DNA of 64,000 bases from contig CAZZCN010000001.1 in assembly GCA_964652975.1 (NCBI GenBank), positions 1-64,000 on the forward strand. The letters run 5' to 3'. The DNA comes from CAZZCN01 sp964652975 (GTDB taxonomy: Bacteria > Bacillota > Clostridia > Saccharofermentanales > UBA5734). The notes beneath the pieces were generated by a model, which was given only the letters and a program-made list of their open reading frames with translations, did no database searches and was not told the origin of the DNA. Of this stretch, positions 45,716 to 54,727 are shown piece by piece. Position 1 is the stretch's first letter, and each line of letters begins with the position of its first letter. The position numbers and the translations under genes were made by a program.

Positions 45716-45731
45716 ACTTATTCTATATTTA

Positions 45732-46577
45732 ATGTCTGATAAGTATTTTAGCAAAAACATCGGGTTTAATTTCGAATTGTTTGAAAATGCTCAAATAATT
45801 CCGGATCATATTCATGATTATTACGAATTTTTTGTTATTTTATCCGGCAGGGCAATTCATACAATTAACGGGGAAACGCAAATTCTTTCATCTGGTTCCT
45901 TGTATTTTATACGTCCCAACGACTATCATTCCTTTAAATCCATTTCAAATGAGAGTTTTAAAATTATTAACATGACATTTTCGGTCGAATCTGTAAACGA
46001 CTATTCTTCTTATATAGATAATAGTGAATTTTGGGATAATTTTATGATACAAAAGCAAATTCCTTTTATCACTCTTACACAGGTCGAAATTGATGAATTA
46101 TTTAAAAATTTGAATATGACAACTAATATTCAAAAGGGTCCTAAAGGTTTTACTTATTTAAATCGTTCTCTTCTATCTTTTCTATTTTACAAACTTTTGT
46201 TTGCTGATCAACAGAACAATCAAAACAGCATACTCCAATGGTTTGATACGCTAATACTATCCATGCAGCAAAAAGAGAATTTTGTTGAGGGAATTCCGGC
46301 ACTAATCAGAATTTCCGGGAAAAGTCACGAATATTTATGCAGGTCCTTCCAAAAGTATTTACAATGCTCACCCGTTGATTATATTAATTTTTTAAGGTTG
46401 AAATATGCAGAATTTATTTTGGTAAATACGAGATTTCCCATTTTAGATATCTCATTAGAATGTGGCTTCAATAATCTTAGCCATTTTAATCATAAATTCA
46501 AGGAGGCTTATCATTGCTCTCCATCAGAATATCGAAAACAAAACAAGGAATTGCATGTACCTAGTGACAGCAATTAG
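45732..46577 (+). CDS. AraC family transcriptional regulator with cupin sensor
   Basis: A 281-residue regulator: N-terminal AraC-type cupin (about 10-95, with IIPDHIHDYYEFFVILSG and GSLYFIRPNDYHSF) and C-terminal double helix-turn-helix (about 180-275, with DISLECGFNNLSHFNHKFKE and the family ending SPSEYRKQ). It is divergent from block 2 and is its likely activator, responding to a small sugar. The start may be the in-frame ATT at 45720, which fits the ribosome site better; I report the first ATG. No terminator is visible downstream. Confidence 0.92.
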   Translation: MSDKYFSKNIGFNFELFENAQIIPDHIHDYYEFFVILSGRAIHTINGETQILSSGSLYFIRPNDYHSFKSISNESFKIINMTFSVESVNDYSSYIDNSEFWDNFMIQKQIPFITLTQVEIDELFKNLNMTTNIQKGPKGFTYLNRSLLSFLFYKLLFADQQNNQNSILQWFDTLILSMQQKENFVEGIPALIRISGKSHEYLCRSFQKYLQCSPVDYINFLRLKYAEFILVNTRFPILDISLECGFNNLSHFNHKFKEAYHCSPSEYRKQNKELHVPSDSN

Positions 46578-46599
46578 GCTTCTGAAACCAATTCTATAT

Positions 46600-47084
46600 T
46601 TTACGCAATTTAATAACAACTTTTAATGGCATTTCTTTCATCCGCTGCAAAGTTACCTTCAGCTAGAAAACCTTTCTCTGTCTCGTAATCGCTATATCCA
46701 AACCTTATATCACTCGCCATTTTTGGGCCCATCTACCCGCTGTACATTGCCTGCACTATTATTTATGGTACAAAAAAAAGTTTATATCAATTATTTTAAC
46801 GTAAGGAGAAGTCCAAATACTTTCATCTCATGTCACATTAAAATTTACATCATAGGATTCGGATAGTATTGCACTTTGTTTTGTTAGATAAATATGACCT
46901 TCCTATATGTACCTTATATGTGATTTCCGTTCGTTAGTGCTAGACTTTGCCAGAGAACTTATAAGATATCTTTACTTACTTAAGATTCCGTCTCACAGCG
47001 GACACCCTGTCATTGTCTAACGGTTCCTGCTGTCTGGCCCGTTCGGGATTTGCACCCTATTGCAATATCCAATGTCGGACGAAT
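46600..47084 (-). mobile_element. Decayed group II intron, 5' part only
   Basis: Read on the minus strand from about 47084, the sequence looks like group II intron domain I: GGGTGCAAATCCCG, GGAACCGTTAG, GGGTGTCCGC, GAGACGGAATC, then GAACGGAAATCACATATAAGG and ACAAAGTGCAATACT. A related 130-nt stretch recurs at 62650-62779. No reverse transcriptase frame and no domain V could be found, so this is a remnant. It begins directly after the U run of an intrinsic terminator, the insertion preference known for group IIC introns. The rest of the 654-bp gap shows no gene. Confidence 0.6.
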
Positions 47085-47086
47085 AT

Positions 47087-47124
47087 AAAAACCCCCTGTA
47101 TTCCTTTTATAGAATATCAGAGGG
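47087..47124 (-). terminator. Intrinsic terminator of the block-3 run
   Basis: On the minus strand a GC-rich stem (CCCTCTGATATTC with GGAATACAGGGGG, one bulge) is followed by five U. It lies about 110 bp past the stop of the dockerin propeller gene at 47232, the last gene of block 3. Confidence 0.75.
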
Positions 47125-47231
47125 CTTTTACACTAATTAATTCTAGTTCTCCAACAAGAAATTTTTACGATTGAAATTTTGATAGTAATCTTTTTGCCTG
47201 GGTAATGAAATAAATTTACATTACGCATTTG

Positions 47232-50200
47232 CTAAATGTTTTGGTTTATTGATGCAACACCGATAATTTCTTTTTTCACAGCTACCAGATCACTTATAGT
47301 TACGCTTCCCTTGTTTTTTGTATCAGCCGCCTTGAAAGCAATTCCTGCCAAGGTGCTGCTCTTAAGTAAATGAGATTTAACAGCCGCCAGATCAGAGACA
47401 TCTATTGTACCGGTCTTGTCAACGTCTCCATATATAACAGCAGTTTGGTATGATAATTGGCCGTCAATATTAAAAACAATCCTTGTGCCGGTTGATACCA
47501 GGGCTGAGTTCCCAAGTGTGCTTGATCCGTTTTTAAGTGTTACTTCAGATGAAACTTTTGTCAAACTGCTGATAAAGCCTCCAACAGTTGTGTTTTTCGA
47601 AATATTACTTACATAGCCATTTGACTGTTTATAACTGCCCATACCAACCGAAGGAGTTGGACGATATAGGAAATTAGGAGTTCCAAATATTGTATTTGCA
47701 ATTTTTGTGTCTTTAATATAATCTGTACCCGCCAGGAAAATATTGGTTGAAATATTAATTCCGGTATCAGAAGTTATCGCCACAGTGCTACCTGCCAGTC
47801 CCTTATCGTAGAATTTGGGATTGTTGGCAGAAGTATCATATACCACAAGGTATTTTTCACCACCAGTCAATTTTAACGGAGATTGTAGCTGAGTATAATT
47901 GAATCCATCTGATCTGACAGTATTTAAATTGATGTTTATCACTGAAGAACCTACTAATACTGTGTTTGCTGCGGAAATGGAATCAGTTCCATCAGTCAGC
48001 ACTTTATAAACATATTCGGTTGTTTGAGTTGCACCTTCAAAATACGGTGCTCCCAGATGAGATACAGTTATATCACCTGATGGAGAGAACATGAACCCGA
48101 GTTGACCGGTATAATCATTTCTTATTCCGAATTTAGCTCTGTCAAAATTCTGTATAGCCATACGTATTGGATTTTGTTGTGAAATATCAATATTCCGGTA
48201 ATATAACCCATCACTCGGGTAGTTTGAGCAATATGCAATAAAAGCCGAACTGTTATCAACAACCAGGGAACTTAGCATAGCCGAGTAATTTGCATTAGGA
48301 ACAAAAGTAACCGCCTGCTCATTGGTCCATGAAACATTATTCCCGTTTACCGAACCTGTCATACAATAGCTCTTGGAATAAACATCACCGTTATAAATAT
48401 TGTCCTTGTCACTTTGGAACGTCAGAAGAAGGTCTCCATTCGGCAGGCTGGTGATATATGGCGCATTTGTGCGTTTATCTGTTACAACCGGTGTGTAGAT
48501 AATTTTGCCTTCTGCGGACCAGTCTGTCCCGTTGCTTGATATTTTGTACTTAAGCCCGTATTTGGCTGGTAAAAGGTCTGTACACTCATATACAGTGATA
48601 TATCTTCCGTCAGCCAGCTGTGTAAATACCGGCATGCCATCTCTTGAAGTGGTTGAAGATGTTACGTTGGAAGCACTGCTCCACCCGGTTGAAGGATTAT
48701 AAGTTTTCATTTGAATGTACTGATATGAACCATCTGAAAGTGTGCTCGCCCCGTCATTTGCATACATGCATACTATGTTTCCGCCTATCTTCCCGATAAC
48801 CGGCTCCCACACTCCCCTGAAGTCCGTTGCAGTCTCGCTTGCTATTATCGCACCTGTCGAAAGCGGGTTCCATGTTGCACCATTATCTGTGCTCTCTTTA
48901 ACTTTCAAAGAGGTATACCAGGTTCCCGAACTTTGATAGCTAACCCTGTAGGAACACCAGATATTTCCGTTGTCAAGCACAAACAATTCAGCAGTGGAGC
49001 AGCTCTTGCCGCTCTCACTGGCAATAACAACCGGAGTCGTACTGAAGCTTTGTCCCCCGTTGTCTGAATAGACCACTTTAACACTGGTTACGTTGACATC
49101 GTCTTCATTGGTATCAAAAGTACACAATATTCTGCCGTTGCCTAGTTTCTCCATACGCGGGTAAAATACTCCATTTGCTGATGGTTTATAGATTGTTGAA
49201 ATGCTGCTGCTCAAAGTGCTGCTATCATAATCATTGAAAAGCCCTGACTGTCTTGTAAACTTGAAAGTGGGTTTTGCAAATGAATAATTGTCTCCACTTA
49301 TACCGGTTTCAACCGCAAAATAAGTTACGCCATCGCCATAAATGGAATTCAAAATGTTTATGGCAGGCTCTGGTACCGGTTTTGTTATCTTGTCATAGAA
49401 AGTTGGGTAATTTGCATCCGAAATCAACACCAAAGCATAATTCTTACCGGGTACCAATCTAGGCGGAGCCGAAGGATAGAGCGTAGTGCTGTAATTGTAG
49501 CCGTATTTGTCAACTGTCAAGGCATCGTTGTATACCAAGGCAGCCGAAATCTCGGTGAAATTTGCAGGATTCAAGTTCCCCGTTGCGGCACCGCTGTATT
49601 CAAATATTTTGACCGTTGTGAATGCGTTTCCAGGGATATATGGGGCTCCAAGCGATGTTACAGAAACAGTTTCATTGACTGTAAAACGAGTGCCTACATA
49701 TCCATAAAAGCCATTGGTCGGAAAATAACTTGTCAGTCCTGGATTTGTCATCATATCGGTTGTCTTGGTCTTATTAAAAGTAAATGTTGGCTTTGCAAAT
49801 GAGTAGTTGTCACCCGCTTCGCCTGACTCAATCATAAAGTACGTAGATCCGTCGCCAAAAACCGAGTTTTCGACGGTAACAACTGAGTTGGCCACCGGTT
49901 TTGTAATCTTGTCATAAAATGTTTTGTAATTCACGTCGGCAATCAACACAATCAGATAGTTACGGTTCGGTAAAAGTATCACAGGCTGCACAGGAACGAT
50001 CTCTGTGCTGTAGTTGTAACCGTTTTCGTCGGTTGTCGCAGAATTACTAAGTACGATGCCTGCCGACAGTTCAGTGAAATTTGAATATGCAATATTCCCA
50101 GTTGGGCCACCTGAATATTCGAAGATTTTGACGGTTGTTGCTGAATTGCCTTCTATGTATGGCGCTCCAAAAGATGTTACAGTAACCGGTTCTTTTACTG

Positions 50201-50369
50201 TAAAACGGCATCCAACGTAACCATAGAAAGTGTTCGTCGGATAAAAATTTGTCAACCCGGGGCTTTCCAGCATGTTTTGCCGGACGGTTGTTGCATAAAT
50301 ACTGCCGTTAAACAACGACATTACCAACACAAGCACTAAAAAGACCGCTAAACAATTTTTCTTTTTCAT
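47232..50369 (-). CDS. Secreted Asp-box beta-propeller (sialidase/GH93-like) with GYVG modules and dockerin
   Basis: A 1045-residue exported protein with a signal peptide (1-27). Two copies of a module marked by YPTNxFYGYVGxRFTVxE...APYI (about 30-200 and 203-372) follow, then a propeller (about 390-735) with Asp-boxes (SDNGGQSF, STDNGATW) and the segments FRGVWEPV and RDGMPVFTQLADGRYITVYE. A third, divergent module (740-905), a linker and a dockerin (GDVDKTGTIDVSDLAAVKSH, about 980-1038) complete it. The propeller resembles sialidase-fold glycosidases (GH33/GH93 type); the substrate is not decidable. GAAGGAG is nine bases before the ATG at 50369. It is last of block 3 and the dockerin counterpart of the 50524 gene. 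Confidence 0.85.
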   Translation of the reverse strand: MKKKNCLAVFLVLVLVMSLFNGSIYATTVRQNMLESPGLTNFYPTNTFYGYVGCRFTVKEPVTVTSFGAPYIEGNSATTVKIFEYSGGPTGNIAYSNFTELSAGIVLSNSATTDENGYNYSTEIVPVQPVILLPNRNYLIVLIADVNYKTFYDKITKPVANSVVTVENSVFGDGSTYFMIESGEAGDNYSFAKPTFTFNKTKTTDMMTNPGLTSYFPTNGFYGYVGTRFTVNETVSVTSLGAPYIPGNAFTTVKIFEYSGAATGNLNPANFTEISAALVYNDALTVDKYGYNYSTTLYPSAPPRLVPGKNYALVLISDANYPTFYDKITKPVPEPAINILNSIYGDGVTYFAVETGISGDNYSFAKPTFKFTRQSGLFNDYDSSTLSSSISTIYKPSANGVFYPRMEKLGNGRILCTFDTNEDDVNVTSVKVVYSDNGGQSFSTTPVVIASESGKSCSTAELFVLDNGNIWCSYRVSYQSSGTWYTSLKVKESTDNGATWNPLSTGAIIASETATDFRGVWEPVIGKIGGNIVCMYANDGASTLSDGSYQYIQMKTYNPSTGWSSASNVTSSTTSRDGMPVFTQLADGRYITVYECTDLLPAKYGLKYKISSNGTDWSAEGKIIYTPVVTDKRTNAPYITSLPNGDLLLTFQSDKDNIYNGDVYSKSYCMTGSVNGNNVSWTNEQAVTFVPNANYSAMLSSLVVDNSSAFIAYCSNYPSDGLYYRNIDISQQNPIRMAIQNFDRAKFGIRNDYTGQLGFMFSPSGDITVSHLGAPYFEGATQTTEYVYKVLTDGTDSISAANTVLVGSSVININLNTVRSDGFNYTQLQSPLKLTGGEKYLVVYDTSANNPKFYDKGLAGSTVAITSDTGINISTNIFLAGTDYIKDTKIANTIFGTPNFLYRPTPSVGMGSYKQSNGYVSNISKNTTVGGFISSLTKVSSEVTLKNGSSTLGNSALVSTGTRIVFNIDGQLSYQTAVIYGDVDKTGTIDVSDLAAVKSHLLKSSTLAGIAFKAADTKNKGSVTISDLVAVKKEIIGVASINQNI

Positions 50370-50523
50370 TTTTTTACACTCCTTCTTTTTTAACAATTTT
50401 GATAACTACCTATTTTTAATTTTTTAAATATATTTTGAAAATATATTTTGCCGGTAATTGTATATTTGAAAAGCGATTAGTATGATATCGCGGCAAAATA
50501 AAAAGTTTTGGTGAGACTGTATA

Positions 50524-52017
50524 CTATCGTTCAATAGAATTGCTTTCTTTGAGCCGTTTCAGCACAGTATAGAGAAGATATGCGGTCACGCCTATAAAGA
50601 TTGCTACAAATATGACGAAAATTATTGTAAGTGTGTTTCCGTTGTTTTTACCTCCCTTAGAATTTCCGCCTCCGCTTGAATTGATGTCAGAATAATCTTT
50701 TAAACTGTCCGATCCGGAAATATTTCCATCGGATTTATAATCTGAAACATTGTCAGGTGCAGATGTGGTATTGCTGTCTATCTTGCTTTCTTTTATCTGG
50801 CTTCTGTTATTATTTGACACGCTTGATTTGATTTCCAAATAAGTTCCGGTCTTCATATAAAGTCCGGGCGATGGTTCGTTGGTGGTACAGAATGCGAGGA
50901 TTTTACCATCTCCTATGTCAACACTGCTGGGCATCGTAGACCATTTTGTATCCGGAACCGGAAAGAGTTTGTATCGTGTACCCCATACCACACTGCTCCC
51001 GCTAAGCCAGCCTTCTATTGCATAACTGCTGGATGCCTGAGTTCCAAATGAGATTTGATTGTCGTTATCCGACTGAAAAGTACATAGGAGCCGTCCGTCA
51101 CCAAGTTGAGTTATAAACGGAGCGTTATTGACTCTTCCCGGATTTGGAGTGTCCAGTATGGACCTTTCCCCTGTCCAATCCCTGCCGTCAGGTGATAGTT
51201 TGTATTTCAGACCAAAGAGCGATGGCTGAGTGTCTGTACTTTCAAACACAACTATGTAACGTCCGTCTTTCAACCTAGTCCATACCGGCATGCCATCACG
51301 GGAGTCTCCGGGCGCAGAGACAATTATCTGCTGGCTCCATTTGCCGTTTTCCCATTTTTTCGCCAGTATGTTTTGTGAGCTGCCAGTAACATCTACCCTG
51401 TCTGAATCATCGCAGTACATGACATAAAGGTCTGTTCCAGAATAATATGGATGCGGTTCCCAGATTCCTCCGAATCTTCCGGCTGAGAATGTCTCATCAA
51501 CAACTGCTCCTGTTGGCTGCTTCTGCCATGAAAGTCCGCCATCCTTGCTGACACTGAATTCTATCCTGGTATGCCAGTCGCTGCCGTTCTCCGCCTTCCA
51601 GCTAAGTCTGTAAAAACACCAGATTTCACCATTTGAGGTTTGTAAGAGTGACGGAGTGGCGCAAGTCACGTTTTCTTGTTCCCTGACAACTACCGCACCG
51701 CTCCATGTCTCACCAAGATTTTCACTTTTAATGAGTTTTATTTTTGTTGCGCCATAAGAGTCTTCGTCTGTGTCAAATGCTACAAGCAGCTTTTTGTCAC
51801 TTGTAAGAAGCGGTCTTGGATAATAGGCATTAAAAAGTCTCGGGGTATATATTTTTCTTGCCTCACTCCATACTATGGTGTTCGATGCGCTGATAACAGG
51901 TATATGTAAAGAGTTCAAAATCCCACCTGCTGATACAATCAAAAATGATAATACAATAAGCGCAGCACTATAGCGTTTTTTTCCTGTTTTTGCGTTTTTA
52001 CAGTTTAATTCCGTCAT
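50524..52017 (-). CDS. Membrane-anchored Asp-box beta-propeller (sialidase/GH93-like)
   Basis: A 497-residue protein with an N-terminal signal or anchor (about 20-45), a propeller (about 50-385) with Asp-boxes (SENLGETW, SKDGGLSW, SPDGRDW) and FGGIWEPH, DSRDGMPVWTRLKDGRYIVV. A Ser/Asn/Gly-rich linker and a C-terminal transmembrane helix (about 465-488) ending in basic residues follow. It is closely related to the propeller of the dockerin protein at 47232 but lacks GYVG modules. The ATG at 52017 overlaps the upstream stop region (stop TAA 52019-52021), indicating translational coupling. Confidence 0.87.
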   Translation of the reverse strand: MTELNCKNAKTGKKRYSAALIVLSFLIVSAGGILNSLHIPVISASNTIVWSEARKIYTPRLFNAYYPRPLLTSDKKLLVAFDTDEDSYGATKIKLIKSENLGETWSGAVVVREQENVTCATPSLLQTSNGEIWCFYRLSWKAENGSDWHTRIEFSVSKDGGLSWQKQPTGAVVDETFSAGRFGGIWEPHPYYSGTDLYVMYCDDSDRVDVTGSSQNILAKKWENGKWSQQIIVSAPGDSRDGMPVWTRLKDGRYIVVFESTDTQPSLFGLKYKLSPDGRDWTGERSILDTPNPGRVNNAPFITQLGDGRLLCTFQSDNDNQISFGTQASSSYAIEGWLSGSSVVWGTRYKLFPVPDTKWSTMPSSVDIGDGKILAFCTTNEPSPGLYMKTGTYLEIKSSVSNNNRSQIKESKIDSNTTSAPDNVSDYKSDGNISGSDSLKDYSDINSSGGGNSKGGKNNGNTLTIIFVIFVAIFIGVTAYLLYTVLKRLKESNSIER

Positions 52018-52018
52018 T

Positions 52019-53431
52019 TTAGTTGCCTTCCACAAACGTTGCTTTTCTTTTACTTAATTTGGCAATTGCAGCTGTCAGTAAAGCCACAAGTAGAATTATC
52101 AATGATTTTACAACACCGGAATCTGATGTCTGTGCATTGTCGTCGGAATTCTCCTGGCTTCCGGAAACAGTATCGGTTGTTTTAATTTTAAACAGGAAAT
52201 TGGGCGTTCCAAATGTCCTGCCCGGTTGAGCCAGATCATAAACAGTATATGCGCCATCTGATACAAGGTTTGTCTCACCACCGACACTGTACGAAGGAGA
52301 TATGATTTGAATTGCGGAATTTGTGGTGTCAGTTACGACTGAAGCTGCTCCGTTCGGATAGTAAAGTGAAGGATATGTCTGGGTATTGCTGGTCATCTGA
52401 ATTAAATATGTTTTTCCTTTTAACAGCTCAATTCCATTCGCCAGCAAAGCATAGTTGAATCCCATAGAGTCTTTTGACTGTGAGTTGACTGTTACATTCG
52501 CAGTTGCGAGCAGCTGCAGATTGGAAGCGGGAATGGTGGCACCTACATCAGGAAGTTTGGCATTCACAAGGTAGAGATTTACTTTCGATCCCGTTGCATT
52601 GGCAATTGCAGGAACGCCAAGCGATGTCACTGTTATTCCATCTTTTTGTGCGGTAAAAACGTAACCCGCTTCTCCGATATGTACTCCGCTGGTGACAAGA
52701 CTGTGTTTGGTGGTATCAAATTCCGCTAAAGCAGAACTCAAGTCCGCTGCCTCTGATTCTGAAGAAGACGAAGCAACCGAAGATGTCTGTGATGATGAAA
52801 TCGATGATGAGCTTGTCGAGGACACCGTGGAGGAGGTTGTAACGCTATTAAATGTAAAAGTTGGTTTTGCAAAAAAGTAGCCGTTACCAAACTCGCCGGA
52901 TTCTACAATATACACTTCATCGTTTGCAAAAACAGAATTTTTGATTGTTATTATCGGATTGGTTTGTGAGAAAGTTATTTTGTCATAAAACAGTGGATAA
53001 TTTGTTGGATCTGAAGTAAGTAGGATAAAATAATTCTTCCCTGTTGACAAAGTCACCCCGGTACTAAGCGCCGTGTAATTGTATCCGAGTGAATCTTTTG
53101 TCGAACTATTGGTTGGTACAACTGCTGAAGCAATATTGCTAACCGCCGAAGGTGCAAGGTTACCACTAACAGTTCCGCTGACCTCGGCAATTCTTACCGT
53201 TGTCGATGTGTTGCCGGCAATGTAAGGCGCGCCAAGAGAGGTTACTGTAATTTCTTCAGACACGGTAAAATAGCATCCCACATAGCCGTAAAATGTGTTT
53301 GCAGGATATAAATTCGTCAATCCTGGATTGTTCATCATGTTTGACACAACCGTATCCGCGTAGAGTCCTGTTGTCAAGGTTGTTGAGATAACAACAATCA
53401 AGGCAAGAACCAATAATGATTTTCTTTTCAT
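52019..53431 (-). CDS. Membrane-anchored protein with two GYVG-type modules
   Basis: A 470-residue exported protein: signal peptide (1-24), one canonical module (about 28-195; NPGLTNLYPANTFYGYVGCY), a Ser-rich linker (196-235), a divergent module (236-418; GEAGYVFTAQKDGITVTSLG), then a single transmembrane helix (about 441-460) and basic tail. The first module matches those of the dockerin propeller closely. No catalytic motif, so a cell-surface binding role is likely. GGAGGTG precedes the ATG at 53431; the frame is open 21 codons upstream but without a ribosome site. Confidence 0.85.
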   Translation of the reverse strand: MKRKSLLVLALIVVISTTLTTGLYADTVVSNMMNNPGLTNLYPANTFYGYVGCYFTVSEEITVTSLGAPYIAGNTSTTVRIAEVSGTVSGNLAPSAVSNIASAVVPTNSSTKDSLGYNYTALSTGVTLSTGKNYFILLTSDPTNYPLFYDKITFSQTNPIITIKNSVFANDEVYIVESGEFGNGYFFAKPTFTFNSVTTSSTVSSTSSSSISSSQTSSVASSSSESEAADLSSALAEFDTTKHSLVTSGVHIGEAGYVFTAQKDGITVTSLGVPAIANATGSKVNLYLVNAKLPDVGATIPASNLQLLATANVTVNSQSKDSMGFNYALLANGIELLKGKTYLIQMTSNTQTYPSLYYPNGAASVVTDTTNSAIQIISPSYSVGGETNLVSDGAYTVYDLAQPGRTFGTPNFLFKIKTTDTVSGSQENSDDNAQTSDSGVVKSLIILLVALLTAAIAKLSKRKATFVEGN

Positions 53432-53509
53432 AATACACCTCCATTTAAGATTTTTTATATAACACCGGCTGGCCTTGCCGGTAAATCTATACATTGGTTA
53501 TTATCGTAA

Positions 53510-54490
53510 TTATTTGAATTTTCTTTTTACTATAAAAATTATTACAATCATCCCTGCAGTAAGAATGGCTACGATAATCAATCCAAATATAACTATCAGA
53601 TTGCTGTTATTGGAATCGTCCGATTTATCCGGCTGTGAAGTGACGACCGGGACAGACTCCTGCGATGATGCAACAGAATCCATGGAAATTTCCACCTCAT
53701 CTACACTGATGTCGACTTCGCTCGATGTTGTCGCAGAGGATGATACAATCGAATCTGCTTTTGATGCTGTAGAAGATGATGAAGCCTGGATTGATGCAGG
53801 TTTTGATATTTGAGACGAATTTACTGTGTAAGTAAAATCAGGAATACCAAATGCAACCTGCGGCTTGCTTCTATCCAGAAGAAGATTCGCCCCTTCTCTT
53901 ACAAGATTGAATTTCTCTGTGTTGTCGACATTAAGGACAAAAGTTGCAGACAAAATCCTGACTTCCTCGGATGTAAGTATTGGTATTGTTGTGGCATTCA
54001 TACCGCTGTTGTAAAACTTCATACAGTCAAATTCGTCAAACTTTCCTGTAACATATGTCATGTAATATTCGGTGTCTTTTGTGAGTGCAAAAGGTTTGCT
54101 AAGTTTTACACTTACATAGCCCTTTGAGTTTGGAGTCTTGCCTGCAAAACTAAAAGGAACAGTCTGGACAAGCTCAACTTCCTTGGGGAGTGTCATTGTA
54201 TCTTGTGAACTTTTGACCTTGGCTTTGTATATGAAAAGTTTTGTTTTTATATTTTCTTTGAAATATGGTAAAGATACGGAATTAATGCTTATGTCAGCCT
54301 TTGGTGTAAACAGGAATCCAATTTCTCCGGCAAAGTCTTCACGGATATTGTATCTGCTTTTCTCAAAGGTTGTTATTGCACTCTTTTCTGTCAATGCCAA
54401 TGAACTGGACATAAGAAGGCACACGGTGCACACAATTACCACAATCATTGTTGATACGATTTTAATGGAAAAGTTTTTTGAATTTTTCAT
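53510..54490 (-). CDS. Membrane-anchored protein with one divergent GYVG-type module
   Basis: A 326-residue exported protein: signal peptide (1-33), a module (about 38-225; EDFAGEIGFLFTPKADISIN, VAFGIPDFTYTV) most like the third module of the dockerin propeller, a Ser/Val/Asp-rich acidic linker, and a C-terminal transmembrane helix (about 296-320) with a KRKFK tail. Function unknown; probably binding. GGAGGAT precedes the ATG at 54490. It follows the URO-D-like gene after a 237-bp low-complexity spacer and is co-oriented with the rest of block 3. Confidence 0.8.
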   Translation of the reverse strand: MKNSKNFSIKIVSTMIVVIVCTVCLLMSSSLALTEKSAITTFEKSRYNIREDFAGEIGFLFTPKADISINSVSLPYFKENIKTKLFIYKAKVKSSQDTMTLPKEVELVQTVPFSFAGKTPNSKGYVSVKLSKPFALTKDTEYYMTYVTGKFDEFDCMKFYNSGMNATTIPILTSEEVRILSATFVLNVDNTEKFNLVREGANLLLDRSKPQVAFGIPDFTYTVNSSQISKPASIQASSSSTASKADSIVSSSATTSSEVDISVDEVEISMDSVASSQESVPVVTSQPDKSDDSNNSNLIVIFGLIIVAILTAGMIVIIFIVKRKFK

Positions 54491-54549
54491 TTTTATCCTC
54501 CGTTTTCTGCTTGTTATAATATGTTCTTTTGGTTTTTTAATATCTGTAA

Positions 54550-54705
54550 TACTTCTTTTTTTAATGTTCTTGTTCTTTCATTTGTTGCTGTTCTTTTGGT
54601 TCTTTCGGTTTTTTAGGTTCTTTGGATTCTTTCGGTTTTTTTAGGTCCTTTGGGTTCTTTGGGTTCTTTAAGAGCTTTTCCTTTTTTTCAGACTTTTTAT
54701 TCTTC
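54550..54705. repeat. Degenerate T-rich tandem repeat in the spacer before the 53510 gene
   Basis: Imperfect repeats of the type GGTTCTTT(N)GGTTTTTT fill the spacer between the URO-D-like gene and the next gene. One frame reads Lys/Pro/Glu-rich, but it has no ribosome site and overlaps the URO-D-like gene, so I treat it as non-coding. Confidence 0.7.
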
Positions 54706-54727
54706 TTATAATTATTGTCTGTATTTT

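Larger units (their letters stand above)
45385..45731. other. Divergent intergenic region of block 2 and AraC regulator
   Basis: This 347-bp AT-rich gap contains a promoter for the AraC gene (45649-45677) and a small hairpin with a T run (45616-45638). I saw no convincing minus-strand promoter for the block-2 genes, although AT-rich -10-like strings occur near 45430-45440. No coding frame is credible. Confidence 0.6.

Noticed and set aside
54138..54644. A 168-codon plus-strand frame rich in Phe/Leu
   Set aside because: It lies opposite a well-supported exported protein and the simple repeat; composition is that of an antisense shadow.
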